Shown here: positions 1 through 9,959 of the stretch, piece by piece
How positions within the stretch are numbered: the stretch's first letter is position 1
How the letters are laid out: the number at the start of each line of letters is the position of its first letter
Source: Taudactylus pleione
Lineage: Eukaryota; Chordata; Amphibia; Anura; Myobatrachidae
NCBI GenBank assembly: GCA_031769625.1
Contig: JAUIMM010000885.1
Location: 3,925,001 to 3,989,000 of the forward strand
Length of the DNA: 64,000 bases
Direction: 5' to 3'
Made by a program: the position numbers and the translations under genes
Notes under the pieces: model-generated
Told to the model about the DNA's origin: nothing
Seen by the model: only the letters and a program-made list of their open reading frames with translations
Databases searched by the model: none

Positions 1-468
1 CTGGTAAAGTGGTCTGTGACAGGGACATTTATCCCAGATTCCTGTCCTATGTGTTTAAAATCCCAAGGAGAAAGTCTGCAGTGTAGCAGGCTTGAGTCTC
101 GGCTTTTTGAAAAGCCGGTTTGGGACCTGGGGGTTGTGGGTGAGAGGAGTGGGAGGGCTCCACCCACGGCCACTCCAGGTTTTGGTTCTCGCAGCCTGGT
201 AACAGGCTTGTTAGGGTTTCCACCTGAGAGTGGCCAATATAATCCTAGTGTGTTTAGGGCTGAGTGTCTCACCTGGGAGAGCAGACAGGGAGTTTGCTCA
301 GAGACACTTGGAAAACCCTATTTGTAAGTACTGTGCTGTGCTTTGTTGCTGGTGAGGGCATTAGGCCCTGCCAGGTTCTGGTAGTGAGGGAACTACCTGT
401 GAAGTTAGTGCCCCGATAGGGCTAGGATTTATGTTTATGTTTTCTTTATGTTATTTCTGACATTGTAC

Positions 469-474
469 AATAAA
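469..474 (+). promoter_or_regulatory. LTR polyadenylation signal AATAAA
   Basis: AATAAA sits in both LTRs (also 3904-3909), followed by a GT-rich tract about 60 bp downstream, as expected for the R region of an LTR. Confidence 0.6.
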
Positions 475-530
475 GACTGGCGCCGACCAGCTTGTACTCG
501 CATCCAGACTGGTGTGCTGCTTCCCTGCTG

Positions 531-531
<1 letters not shown>

Positions 532-582
<51 letters not shown>
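532..582 (+). repeat. (TG)n microsatellite inside the 5' LTR
   Basis: About 25 TG units are present here; the same site in the 3' LTR (about 3965-3979) has only about seven. LTRs are identical at insertion, so the difference arose afterwards. Confidence 0.95.
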
Positions 583-584
<2 letters not shown>

Positions 585-638
585 GGAAGGAGTCCCCTAC
601 CCAGGAGAGGGACCTCCTAATCTGACTGTGTCACAATA

Positions 639-656
639 TGGTGGAGAATGCGGGCA
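639..656 (+). promoter_or_regulatory. Probable tRNA primer-binding site
   Basis: TGGTGGAGAATGCGGGCA starts three bases after the LTR end. TGG is the complement of a tRNA CCA tail, as expected for a minus-strand primer site. I cannot name the tRNA. Confidence 0.6.
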
Positions 657-830
657 CCCACACACACTGAAGTTGCAGCAAGAGGAAAACTTTCCATTTA
701 AAAATTAAAGGTACAGACACCCAATTTGTGAGTGTGGAAATAACACTGTGTCCTTGGAGTCCCATAGAGGAGGCATCAGCCAATGCTCAGAGAGGCAAGG
801 TTCAGCTTCCAACCTACACCCCAGGACAAA

Positions 831-2501
831 ATGGAGGACATTATTAAGGCCTTGCTCCAAGCTACAACAGCTCAGCAGGAATCTACCAGAGCTCAGCAGG
901 AGACGAACAAACTTCAGCAGGAATCTACCAGGGCTCAGCAGGAATCTACCTGGGCTCAGCAGGAATCCACCAGGGTGCAACTGTTGGCCTTGGAGACAGC
1001 CCAGAGGCAACAACAGGTCGCCGTCGAGGAAACCCGCCAGGCCTTAGCGGAAAACAGCCGGGCCTTAGCGGAAAACAGCCAGGCCATAAAAGAGGTGGTA
1101 CAGCACCTGGTCGCCCAGCCAAGAGATGTTACCACTGGTCCTCCCACAGCCACTCACTCCATACGAGCCAGTCACTTCCTCCAAAAGATGACTTCGAGCG
1201 ATGATGTGGAGGCCTACCTCACCGCATTTGAAAGAACGGCCGAAAGGGAGAGTTGGCCCAAGGAGCAGTGGGCAAGTCTGGTGGCACCTTTTTTGTCTGG
1301 GTAGCCACAAAAGGCCTATTTCGACTTATGCCTGGCTGATGCCAAGGACTATAAAAAACTAAAACAGGAGATCCTAACTCGCTTGGGAGTCACCTCCTTT
1401 GTTCGTGCCCAACGGGTCCACCGCTGGGAGTTCCATATGGACAAGCCTCCACGGTCACAGATGCATGACCTCGTCCATCTGTCCTCAAAATGGCTACAGC
1501 CCGAGACGCTGACGGGACCACAGATCGTGGAAAGGGTCGTGATGGACCGGTACCTGCGATCGTTACCTGCAACTCTGCGCAAGTGGGTGAACCATGCAGA
1601 CCCTAAGTCCGTGGACCAGTTGGTCGAGCTGGTGGAGAGGTGCGTGACGGCTGAGGAGCTGATGAGTATGCCCCAACGAGCCCCGATGGCGCACCGGCGA
1701 ACTCCCACAGACACTGGTAAGACTGTTCCAGGGGAGAAGGGTGCTGGGCGGTGGAATGTACCTAAGACTGAGGGTGTAGAACCTGGAGACAGGCCTGCCA
1801 GGCCAGGAAGGTTCTTGCCCCATAAACAACTAGACATTAATATGATCCAGTGTTTCCGGTGTGGTGACTTCGGCCATATTTCCGCTAATTGTTCACTTAC
1901 AACTGAACCTATGCAATGTGATACTGCTCATGTCTACCGCAGGGCGTCTTTCTTTGCACAGACAGCCTGTACAGCTGACCGGCAGGCTGAGACTGATAAG
2001 CACATGTGTGTACTCACTGTAGATGGCAACCGAGTAGAGGCACTGTTAGACTCTGGTAGCTTGGTGACACTTATAAAAGCTGAGCTGGTGAACCCCTTGA
2101 GGCGTAAGGGGAAAACTGTTGGTGTGACCTGCATACATGGGGATACTCGATATTATGTTACTGCCAAGGTGAACATCGAGACACCATGTGGTTCTGATAT
2201 AGTTTCTGTGGGTTTGGTGCCTGGTCTGATGTACGATGCAATATTGGGGAGAGACTTTGCTCACTTCTGGAAGTTGTGGGAAAGCCGTTTTGTTCCAGAA
2301 GTGAACAACCCCGATCCATTTGAGAAGGTTGTTGATGTAGTGGAGGAGGGAGTTTCTTCTGAGTCAGAGTTATTCCCTTTTTCTACTATGATTGGCGAAC
2401 TAGAGAATGCGGAGCGTGTCGGTGGCCCGCCAACTGATGTGCCTCCCATTGAGGTGGGAAGTGTTGTTGGGCCAGTTGGTCGTCTGCCGTGGAGCAGTTG
2501 A
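831..2501 (+). pseudogene. Gmr1-like gag-protease, one in-frame stop then a frameshift
   Basis: The ATG at 831 starts a glutamine-rich coiled-coil-like repeat (about residues 10-50, [10 protein letters not shown] units). The same frame runs to 2501, broken only by TAG at 1302-1304. The next region resembles the SCAN domain: [13 protein letters not shown], then a segment containing LSSKWLQPETLTGPQIVE, then VMDRYLRSLPATLRKWV. Published work derives vertebrate SCAN domains from the gag of Gmr1-like elements, which fits. A nucleic-acid-binding knuckle CFRCGDFGHISANC (CX2CX4HX4C) follows near 1853-1894. The retroviral-type protease active site LLDSGSLVTL lies near 2044-2073. The frame is lost near 2480-2500, where the integrase-side frame begins. 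These proteins normally package element RNA and process the polyprotein. I chose 831 because the upstream in-frame ATG (783) precedes sequence unlike gag. Confidence 0.82.
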
Positions 2502-2950
2502 ATGACCCTACTTTGGTAAAAGCCAGGGAGAATGTAAAAGTAGTTGATGGTAAACCCGTAGACCCTGATAGTCCTTTGTCCTATCCCCACATGGCAATGT
2601 GTCAGGATTTATCCTGCCCTGAGTGTCAGTATCATGCTCCCAGACCACGTTTTAAGGGGCCACTAGTTCCATTGCCTATTGTAGAGGTGCCAATAGTGAG
2701 AGAGCACCTGAAACAGGCTCAACAGGCACAGCAGAGGGTATACAACCGCAATGCTCGGTTACGCAGCTTTGCTCCTGGGGACAGAGTGTTAGTGTTGGTT
2801 CCCACTGTGGAAAATAAACTTTTGGCTACATGGCAAGGCCCCTGTGAAATCTTAGAAAAGTGGGACAGGTCAATTACAAAGTTTACCAGCCGGGGAAAAG
2901 AAAGCCAGAACAGATATAACATATAAATCTGTTAAAGCCCTGGAAAGATA
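2489..2950 (+). pseudogene. Integrase remnant (zinc end and C-terminal domain, core deleted)
   Basis: The frame opens with NDPTLVKARENV and soon reaches CPECQYHAPRPRFKG, the distal Cys pair of the HHCC zinc region. It then jumps at about 2695 from PLPIVEVP directly to REHLKQAQQAQQRVYNRNAR, which lies after the catalytic core in this family. All three catalytic acidic residues are therefore missing. The C-terminal part follows (FAPGDRVLVLVPT, LLATWQGPCEILEK). A small frameshift near 2870 moves the rest to another frame, where VNYKVYQPGKRKPEQ is readable, then a TAA, then LLKPWKD. The position before reverse transcriptase is the diagnostic point. It cannot encode an active integrase. Confidence 0.82.
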
Positions 2951-3133
2951 GAACGGTACTGTCGGCTGACCGAGCCCCTCCAGTAAATCTAAGGCCCTAT
3001 AGGTTACCAGTAGCACATAGTGAATGGTCAAGTCCCATTGTGTTGATTCCAAAGCCTGACGGGAGTGTGCGTTTCTGTAATGACTTCCGAAAGTTGAAGA
3101 GTGTTTCAAAATTCGATGCCTACCCGATGCCAC
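2951..3133 (+). pseudogene. Reverse transcriptase fingers remnant
   Basis: SEWSSPIVLIPKPDGSVRFC and NDFRKLKSVSKFDAYPMP are the standard fingers motifs of Ty3-type reverse transcriptase. The frame then passes straight into RNase H sequence at about 3134. The palm with the catalytic YxDD motif is gone, removed by one deletion joining the two. No polymerase activity is possible from this copy. Confidence 0.82.
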
Positions 3134-3420
3134 AGTGGAGAAGGAGGCGTTGGCCCTAAAGTGGGCGTTAGAGGCTCTCAGGTACTACTTGGTTGGAAGA
3201 AAGTACAAATTGATCACTGACCGTGCCCCTTTGAAGTGGATGTCCGAAAATAAGGACAGTAATGCGAGAATTACGAGGTGGTTCTTGGCGTTACAAACTT
3301 TAAAATTTTCAGTGGAACACAGGCCAGGGGGCCTGTTGTCTAAAGCAGACGCGTTGTCACGCGTTCATTGTTTGGGGGCTTCAGTTGTTCCGCCCCATAG
3401 GCCGAAACAAAGGGGGGGCA
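3134..3420 (+). pseudogene. RNase H C-terminal remnant
   Basis: EKEALALKWALEALRYYLVG, KLITDRAPLKWM and SKADALSRVH match the second half of Ty3 RNase H. The first catalytic segment is missing with the RT palm. The open frame runs into the 3' LTR. Its last stretch overlaps the polypurine tract. Confidence 0.82.
3408..3418 (+). promoter_or_regulatory. Polypurine tract
   Basis: ACAAAGGGGGGG lies four bases before the 3' LTR. This is the expected plus-strand primer site. Confidence 0.72.
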
Positions 3421-3422
3421 TA

Positions 3423-4029
3423 TGTGATAGGATCACTGGTAAAGTGGTCTGTGACAGGGACATTTATCCCAGATTCCTGTCCTATGTGTTTAAAATCCCC
3501 AGGAGAAAGTCTGCAGTGCAGCAGACTTGAGTCTCGGCTTTTTGAAAAGCCGATTTGGGACCTGGGGGTTGTGGATGAGAGGAGAGGGAGGGCTCCACCC
3601 ACGGCCACTCCAGGTTTTGGTTCTCGCAGCCTGGTAACAGGCTTGTTAGGGTTTCCACCTGAGAGAGGCCAATATAAGCCTAGTGTGTTTAGGGCTGAGT
3701 GTCTCACCTGGGAGAGCAGACAGGGAGTTTGCTCAGAGACACTTGGAAAACCCTATTTGTAAGTACTGTGCTGTGCTTTGTTGCTGGTGAGGGCATTAGG
3801 CCCTGCCAGGTTCTGGTAGTGAGGGAACTACCTGTGAAGTTAGTGCCCCGACAGGGCTAGGATTTATGTTTATGTTTTCTTTATGTTATTTCTGACATTG
3901 TACAATAAAGACTGGCGCCGACCAGCTTGTACTCGCATCCAGACTGGTGTGCTGCTTCCCTGCTGCTGTGTGTGTGTGTAAGGAAGGAGTCCCCTATCCA
4001 GGAGAGGGACCTCCAAATCTGACTGTGTC

Positions 4030-4032
<3 letters not shown>
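3423..4032 (+). repeat. 3' LTR
   Basis: It runs from TGTGATAG to TGTCACA (610 bp), with AATAAA at 3904-3909. It abuts a TA run, suggesting insertion at or next to a TA microsatellite. Confidence 0.92.

Positions 4033-4070
<38 letters not shown>
4033..4070 (+). repeat. (TA)n microsatellite
   Basis: An alternating AT run lies between the 3' LTR and the hAT left end. A matching AT run resumes after the hAT right end at 6763, so the hAT element inserted into a TA microsatellite. Confidence 0.92.
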
Positions 4071-4705
4071 TAGGGGTGTGCACCGGCCACTTTTCGTGTT
4101 TTGTGTTTTGGTTTTGGATCTGGATCTTTCTTCTTGTTTTGGATCTGGATTGGTTTTGCCAAAACCACCCTTCTGTGTTTTGGGTTCTGGGTTTTGTGTT
4201 TTGGATCTGTATTTTTTTGAAAAAAAGCATAAAAACAGCTTAAATCACAGAATTTGTGGGTTTTTCTGCTCCTATGCAATTATTAACCTCAATAACCTTC
4301 ATTTCCACTCATTTCCAGTCTATTCTGAACACCTCACACCTCACAATATTGTTTTTATGGCCAAAAGATTGCACCAAGGTAGCTGGATGACTATGCTAAG
4401 CGACACGAGTGGGCGGCACAAACACGTGGCCCATCTAGGAGTGACACTGCAGTGGCAGACAGGATGGCAGTTTGAAAAACTAGGCCCCAAACAGTACATA
4501 CTGCAAAGAAAAAAAAGAGGTGCAAGATGGAATTGTCCTTGGGCCCTCCCACCCACCCTTATGTTGTATAAATAGGACATGCACACTTTAACAAACCAAT
4601 CATTTCAGCGCCAGGGTCTGCCACATGACTGTGGCTGAAATGATTGGTTCGTTTGGGCCCCCACAAAACAAGCTGGCAATTAATGTGTCCCTGCACAAAC
4701 TGGCT

Positions 4706-5626
4706 CTACGGAGGCAAGATGTCGTCCTCATCCTCCTCATCCACCGATTCCTTGGATAAAACAGGAAAAAGGGATTTAGGTGTCCCTGGACTGCTTACGG
4801 TCTTAGCCAAAGTTTCTGAACTTGACAGTAACTTTTTATGAACGCGCTGCAGGTGCCGTATAAGGGAGGATGTTCCTAGGTGGTTAATGTCCCTACCCCT
4901 ACTTATTTCACCTTTACATATGGTACATATGGCAAGACAGTTGTTGTCCGGATTTGGATAGAAATATTGCCAGACCAAAGAGGTGGAATGTTTGGTCTTC
5001 TGCCCAGGCATGACCATGATGGGCTTTTTCATCCCACGGACAACAACTGTCTCCCCCGGAGCCTGATTTAAACAAACCACATCACCATCAGAATCCTCCT
5101 CGCCAACTTCCTCCTCAGTGCCAGCTACACCAGTATCCTCATCCTGTTGTACTTCAACAGTGACATCTTCAATTTGCATATCAGCAAGTGGACTGTGGGT
5201 GCTCCTTTCAGCACTTGCAGGGGGGGTGCAAATGGTGGAAAGAGCCACCTCTTCCCGTCCAGTGCTTAGAAGGTCAGGCATCGCAACCGCCACCACACTT
5301 GGACTCTCCTTGGGGATTTGTGATATCTTCTTAGAACGCACAGTTCTTCGCTGTGCTTTTGCCAGCTTAACTCATTTGATTTTTTTAGCGGGTGGAGGGC
5401 TTCCATCGTCATGTGAAGCTGAACCACTAGTCATGAAAATAGGGAAAGACCTTAGCCGTTCCTTGCCACTCCGTGTCGTAAATGGTATATTGGCAAGTTT
5501 ACGTTTCTCTTCAGATGATTTAAATGTTTTTTTCAAGGTCATTTTCCTGAACTTTGTCATTTGGGATTGTATGTGCCCTCTACTATGACATTGGGCATCG
5601 GCATTGGCAGACGTCGTTGATGGCAT
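4706..5626 (-). pseudogene. hAT transposase N-terminal half with BED zinc finger
   Basis: Read from ATG at 5626 down to TAG at 4706, one frame of about 306 codons is broken once, by TGA at 5374-5372. Residues near 210-265 form a BED finger: VWQYFYPNPDNNC, then CTIC, then HLQRVH with C-X2-C and H-X4-H spacing. An acidic stretch (EEEVGEEDSDGD) precedes it and another (DEEDEDD) ends the frame. BED fingers bind the terminal DNA of hAT elements. The RNase H-like catalytic core and hATC dimerisation domain, which follow in full-length transposases, are absent. A DNA-binding-only product could act as a repressor, but that is inference and the stop codon argues against present function. Confidence 0.75.
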
Positions 5627-5734
5627 GTTATCGTCTATGTCATGACTAGTGGCAGCAGCTTCAGCACTAGGAGGAAGTGGTTTTATTTTTATCGGAGAAA
5701 GTTTGGTCCTCCTTTTATGTTATATTGATATATA

Positions 5735-6290
5735 CGTGCGGCTAAGGCGCACACAAACACAGAAAATATTTTTTTATTTTTGCTGGAGAGTAGTGCACTT
5801 TGTGGGCTACACCACCCTTTAAGAAATGAGCCAGCCGGCTCTTTACTTATGGGACACAGGCGCACGCTTGGCGCTGCTACTTTGTTGATGCACGTGCAGT
5901 CACAGTGCACACAATTCACAAACACAGAAAATATTTTTTTATTTTGTTTGGAGTGTACTTTGGGGGTTACAGCACCCTTTAATGGTCAAGCCAGCCGGCC
6001 CTTTACTTATGACACAGGCGCACGCTTTATAATACTTTGTTGATGCATGTGCGGCTACTGCGCACACAATTCACAAACACAGAAAATATTTTTTTATTTT
6101 GTTTGGAGTGTACTTTGGGGGTTACAGCACCCTTTAACGGACAAGCCAGCTGGCCTTTTACTTATGGGACACATGCGCACGCTTGGCGCTGCTCCTTTGT
6201 TGATTCACGTGCAGCCACAGTGCACACAATTCACAAACACAGAAGAAATATTTTTTTTTTTAGCACTTGGAGGGAGCACCCCTGACGGAC
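5735..6290. repeat. Subterminal tandem repeat of the hAT, units of about 160 bp
   Basis: The block beginning AGAAAATATT recurs at 5761, 5926, 6081 and, with one insertion, 6241. Each unit also carries a CAGCACCCTTTAA-like segment and GCGCACGCTT. It lies upstream of the minus-strand transposase start, so it could be promoter or transposase-binding repeats. Confidence 0.8.
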
Positions 6291-6449
6291 AGATCACCCC
6301 CTGGACAATACTACAGCACCCCTTTAGGACTGGGACACTGCACAGGACTTTGCAGTGGACACAGCCCCTATGGACAACTGACTGCACAACACAGTCCAGC
6401 CAGCCCCTATGGACTTTGAAGTAGTGGACACAGCCCCTATGGACAAAAG

Positions 6450-6522
6450 CAGCACAGCGCAGCACAGCACAGCACTACACTGCACTACACTACACTACAC
6501 TACAACACTACACTACACAGCC
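6450..6522 (+). repeat. (CACTA)n-like microsatellite inside the hAT
   Basis: Imperfect CACTA and CAGCA units run together here. Confidence 0.85.
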
Positions 6523-6762
6523 CAGCCAGCCCTAACTCCCACCCTCCCTCTTCACTGTCCACAGCCGAGTGAGAAAATGGCGCCGACGCGGGTACCTTAT
6601 ATAGGATCCAAAACCCGCGAGACCCGGAAGGCGGGATGATGACGTTTTGCCTCGATTTCAGATCCGAGTCAGGCGGGAAAAGTCGAGCCTGACTCGGATC
6701 GGCCTCGGATCGGGGGGGCTCGGGGGGTTCGGATTTCAGAAATCCGAACCCGCTCACCCCTA

Positions 6763-6799
<37 letters not shown>

Positions 6800-6842
6800 T
6801 ATTCACACACACATATATATCATATATACATATATATATATC

Positions 6843-6875
<33 letters not shown>

Positions 6876-6909
6876 TGTATATACAATACATAAAGATAAG
6901 ACCATAACA

Positions 6910-6940
<31 letters not shown>

Positions 6941-6950
6941 ATCTTTATGC
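6763..6950 (+). repeat. Compound (TA)n/(CA)n microsatellite
   Basis: Alternating TA and CA runs follow the hAT right end. They continue the TA run seen at 4033-4070. Confidence 0.92.
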
Positions 6951-7033
6951 TCTTCTATTTATGTGTACATACAGTATATGTATATATTAGTACACTGTGT
7001 CCTGTACATTATATAGTTATCAAATAATCCCAC

Positions 7034-7191
7034 CAGGGGGATAACTAGGTATTTGAAGGCCCCACAGCAAAAGTTTATAAGGGCCCCTATGTACCACCCA
7101 ATGGTGAAAAATGTATATAACACATGTAACCCTCAGCTCTGGGCCCCATAGCAGCTGCCCCCCTTGCACCTATGGTAGTTAGTTATGCCTG
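7034..7191. mobile_element. Probable short hAT MITE
   Basis: The ends CAGGGGGATAACTAG and TTAGTTATGCCTG are imperfect inverted copies of the common hAT end CAGGGGCGTAACTA. I see no matching 8-bp flank, so this is tentative. Nothing else is recognisable in 6951-7365. Confidence 0.4.
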
Positions 7192-7365
7192 TAAATCTTA
7201 GCATACAGTACGTCCTTGTTTGACATGCGCAGAGCAGGGCAGTGGAAAGCACTCGGCCCCCTGTGGTTCATACAGTATGCAGTAAATAAAATAGGAGTCA
7301 GTGCAATGCACCAGATAAGAGCACACATGTGATAATTACAGTGTTTTGGCTTGACTGCGGATTTT

Positions 7366-7872
7366 GGGCCTGACTCAGACCCGCTCACGAGCACTGAGCG
7401 CTCGCAAGCGGGTCGATGGTGCCCTAGTGCGCATTCGCATGACGGAGGCTGCTCCGTCGTGCGCATGCGCGAGACCCGGCTAGCGATGGGGAAGCCGTCG
7501 CTCTGGGTCTCGCACCAAAGGGGGCGTGCTGGCCATGTTGATTGACAGCACGCCCCCTTTGGTGGGTGTGCTGGGGGCATGTCTGCCAGACGGAGGCGTT
7601 CCCATGGGAACACCTACCGTCTGGGTCCGGCCCCACTGACTAGTGATGTCAGTGGGTGTGATTTTGGCTCTGACCCTACTGCAGGGTCTCGTCGCAAGCC
7701 TGATGGTCGCGATGGTCTTGACCATCGCGACCATCTTTTTGGCCGCTCGCATATGCTGTGGGTGGTCACCCACAGCTATGCGAGCGGCCTGGAGGCCGCT
7801 CTAAGTTTAGGTAGGAGGGCCCTGATTCAGAGCGAGCGCTCTGGTCAGAGTGTCCGGCTCTGAATCAGGCCC
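7366..7872 (+). mobile_element. Serial-hairpin MITE, copy A
   Basis: The ends GGGCCTGACTCAG and TGAATCAGGCCC are flanked by TTT on both sides (3-bp target duplication, as in PIF/Harbinger). The interior is a chain of hairpins: 7378-7414, 7419-7461, 7467-7508, 7512-7563, 7588-7624, 7634-7659, 7702-7735, 7741-7789 and the terminal one from about 7819. The 7702-7735 arm GATGGTCGCGATGGTC pairs perfectly across TT. There is no coding capacity. Confidence 0.8.
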
Positions 7873-8167
7873 TTTCTCTGCTGCCTGTGTAAACAGAAGA
7901 TGCAGGCCGGCTAAGATATCAGTGACTCCTGTCCTGTCACTCTGCTCTTTTCAAAATATTTTACTTGTAAATTAAAATGGTTGTAACCCTACTGCGGATT
8001 GGGCCACATCCCTGACCACGACCCACTGGCCACACCTCCTGTCTGGTAATCTGAAAATAAAAAGATGGTAATCCTACAGTCATTGGCCAGTCCAGTCACC
8101 AGTGTAGCTCAGGGAGGGTGTTTCAGATACACTATAGAGTTATACAAAGTAACAGGGAGTAAGCAGC
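7873..8167. other. Unassigned sequence
   Basis: No gene, RNA or repeat that I can identify. Confidence 0.5.
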
Positions 8168-8500
8168 ACAGACGGTGTAGTGGTTAGCGTTACTGCTTCA
8201 CAGCACTGAGGTCATGGGTTGCGGTCACCGAGACCCTAACTGTGTGGAGTTTGTATATTCTCCCTGTGCTTGCGTGGGTTTCCTCCAGGTGCTCCAGTTT
8301 CCTCCCACACTCCAAAAATATACTGGTAGGTTAACTGGCTCCAAAACAAAAATTAACCCTAGTGTGTAAGTGTGTGAGCATGTGGTAGGGAATATAGATT
8401 GTAAGCTCCACTGGGGCAGGGACTGATGTGAATGGACATATATTATCTGTAAAACTCTGCGGAATATGGGTACATAATATATATAACTGGTAATAAATTA
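8168..8500 (+). mobile_element. tRNA-derived SINE (V-SINE-like)
   Basis: The head is tRNA-like: an A box around TAGTGGTTAGCG (8180-8191) and a degraded B box around GGGTTGCGGTC (8217). The body has the widely conserved centre TTTCCTCCCACACTCCAAAA (about 8302). The tail is AT-rich with TAAT repeats. Such SINEs are transcribed by RNA polymerase III and moved by a partner LINE. Confidence 0.78.
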
Positions 8501-9956
8501 ATAAGGCAGTAATGACCTTTTGATGAGTCACAAGACAAGCTTGGTCCATATGATTGGCGCTATAGAGGACGTAAGACCTATAGTGATGCAGCTGGGGCGG
8601 GAACATGTAACTATCACAAATAAATATTCAGAATGTATTGAAGTAAAAAAAAAAAGGTCCCTAAATATGACAAGGACACAAATTAAGCAGCGCAACGTCC
8701 CAGGCACGGACAGTAAAGGGTTTTGGAAAGTTTTGTCTCTTAACTTCTCTGGTGATTTATTCTTTTGTTTAGCACCTCATTTATTTTGGGCTTTCAATTT
8801 GCTCAAAATGATTGGAAACACTATAATAAGTCATATTTCCCGGATTTATCCTATCCATGCTCAGTGTCCCTTCTTCAGGGCGTCTGACACCTGAAGGCCA
8901 CGAGCGCTCTGATAGTCAATGTTTACAGGAGCACCTTGTTAGAAGCCGAATGTTCTGTCTTCAGTGTGAGTCAGAACCTTTTACCTGATCTTTCTCCAGG
9001 AGACACGTACAACTACATATTTCCAAGCCTTCAGGGTTGGGATTAATTGTACCCTCCAAAGTACTGCAATAGATTATACACATTTCAGAATAATCTCCCG
9101 CAGTTCAAAACACTTACTTGAAGTAACTGGGTCATTTAAGTGCTTATACCTTAGAACAAGGCCTTTTCTGTAACAGTGGGGGAAATTGAATTACTAGGCA
9201 CGCCAAAAATACAATACTGTACTTTATAATTTGCAGCAATAACGCAATGGCCATTAAACATATTTATAGACTTCTTGGGGAAAGGGCAAATGAGGTGGGT
9301 TATGGTCTTCCTGCCTGTCCATCATTCTTTGTTTATGCATGGAAAATACCCCGGGTTGTATGGCACCACAGTAGATGCTAGTGAAAAATAAAAATGTTCA
9401 GTATTATAAAGGTTGTGTGGGAACATTGTGTACTGTAAATACCGTTGATTAAAACAGGATGCCACAACGGGCAGCATTTTCTTGAGTTTGTGAAGGTACC
9501 TGAAGAGAGCCGTGCCTCAGGAGTGGAGGAGGGGACCTGTTGCCCACGTGGAGGTCCAGGTACTGAGCAGAGGATCAGAGGAAGAATTGGACTGAGACTG
9601 CCAGGGTTCCAAGTCTTGTAGGAGGAGGACCAGATCAGAGTTTGAGAGGAGGTGCCACCTGGAATTGAAGGCAGCCTTAGAGTGACCAGGAGGACTGCGG
9701 GCAGAAGTGCATGTGAAGTAGACAATTGGCTCTGCAGGCTGCAAGAGGACTGTGTCCTCCCCCAGGTCCAGATTAAATAGGCTCATCACCATGACAGTAT
9801 GATTATAACCAGTCACAGTCAGCTATAAATAATAATTAGAGAGAACCTGAGGAGGTACCAGTCTTCTCTGGAGCTTTACCTTACAGAAGGGAAGTGGACA
9901 GGAGTGGGTGCAGCCAACGCTGTATGAGAAGGGAAATCCTTACCTCAACCCAAGAG
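8501..9956. other. Unassigned sequence
   Basis: No gene, RNA or named repeat recognised. Reading frames here are short and lack domain motifs. Confidence 0.5.
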
Positions 9957-9959
9957 AAA

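Larger units (their letters stand above)
1..635 (+). repeat. 5' LTR (lacks its first 13 bp at window edge)
   Basis: It matches 3436-4032 nearly base for base and ends in TGTCACA. It is longer than its partner because a TG run has expanded inside it. A polyadenylation signal lies at 469-474. The copy begins at window base 1, so its 5' end and target duplication cannot be seen. Confidence 0.92.
1..4032 (+). mobile_element. Gmr1-like Ty3 LTR retrotransposon, internally deleted
   Basis: Two direct LTRs flank 2787 bp of internal sequence (636-3422). The internal order is gag with a SCAN-like capsid region, CCHC zinc knuckle, aspartic protease, integrase C-terminal remnant, reverse-transcriptase fingers remnant, then RNase H remnant. 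Ordinary Ty3 elements carry integrase last; integrase before reverse transcriptase is the mark of the Gmr1 clade, first described from cod. The integrase core and the RT catalytic palm are deleted, and the gag frame carries a stop, so this copy is non-autonomous. The LTRs differ at about 11 positions by eye over about 590 bp, ignoring a GT run, so the insertion is fairly recent. The first 13 bp of the 5' LTR and the left flank lie outside the window. Confidence 0.88.
4071..6762 (-). mobile_element. hAT-type DNA transposon, deletion derivative
   Basis: The left end TAGGGGTGTGC and right end GCTCACCCCTA are inverted copies. The 8-bp flanks ATATTTAT and ATATATAT are a near-match target duplication, which suits hAT. 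The gene is on the minus strand and encodes only the N-terminal, BED-finger part. The left third (4071-4700) is non-coding and holds an inverted pair of CCAAT motifs near 4594 and 4640. The right part holds about 3.5 tandem units of about 160 bp, and a GC-rich end with internal palindromes. Related copies lie at 49133-51722 and 53836-55633. Confidence 0.8.

Noticed and set aside
8180..8235. tRNA gene
   Set aside because: The head belongs to a SINE with the conserved centre and tail; the B box is degraded.
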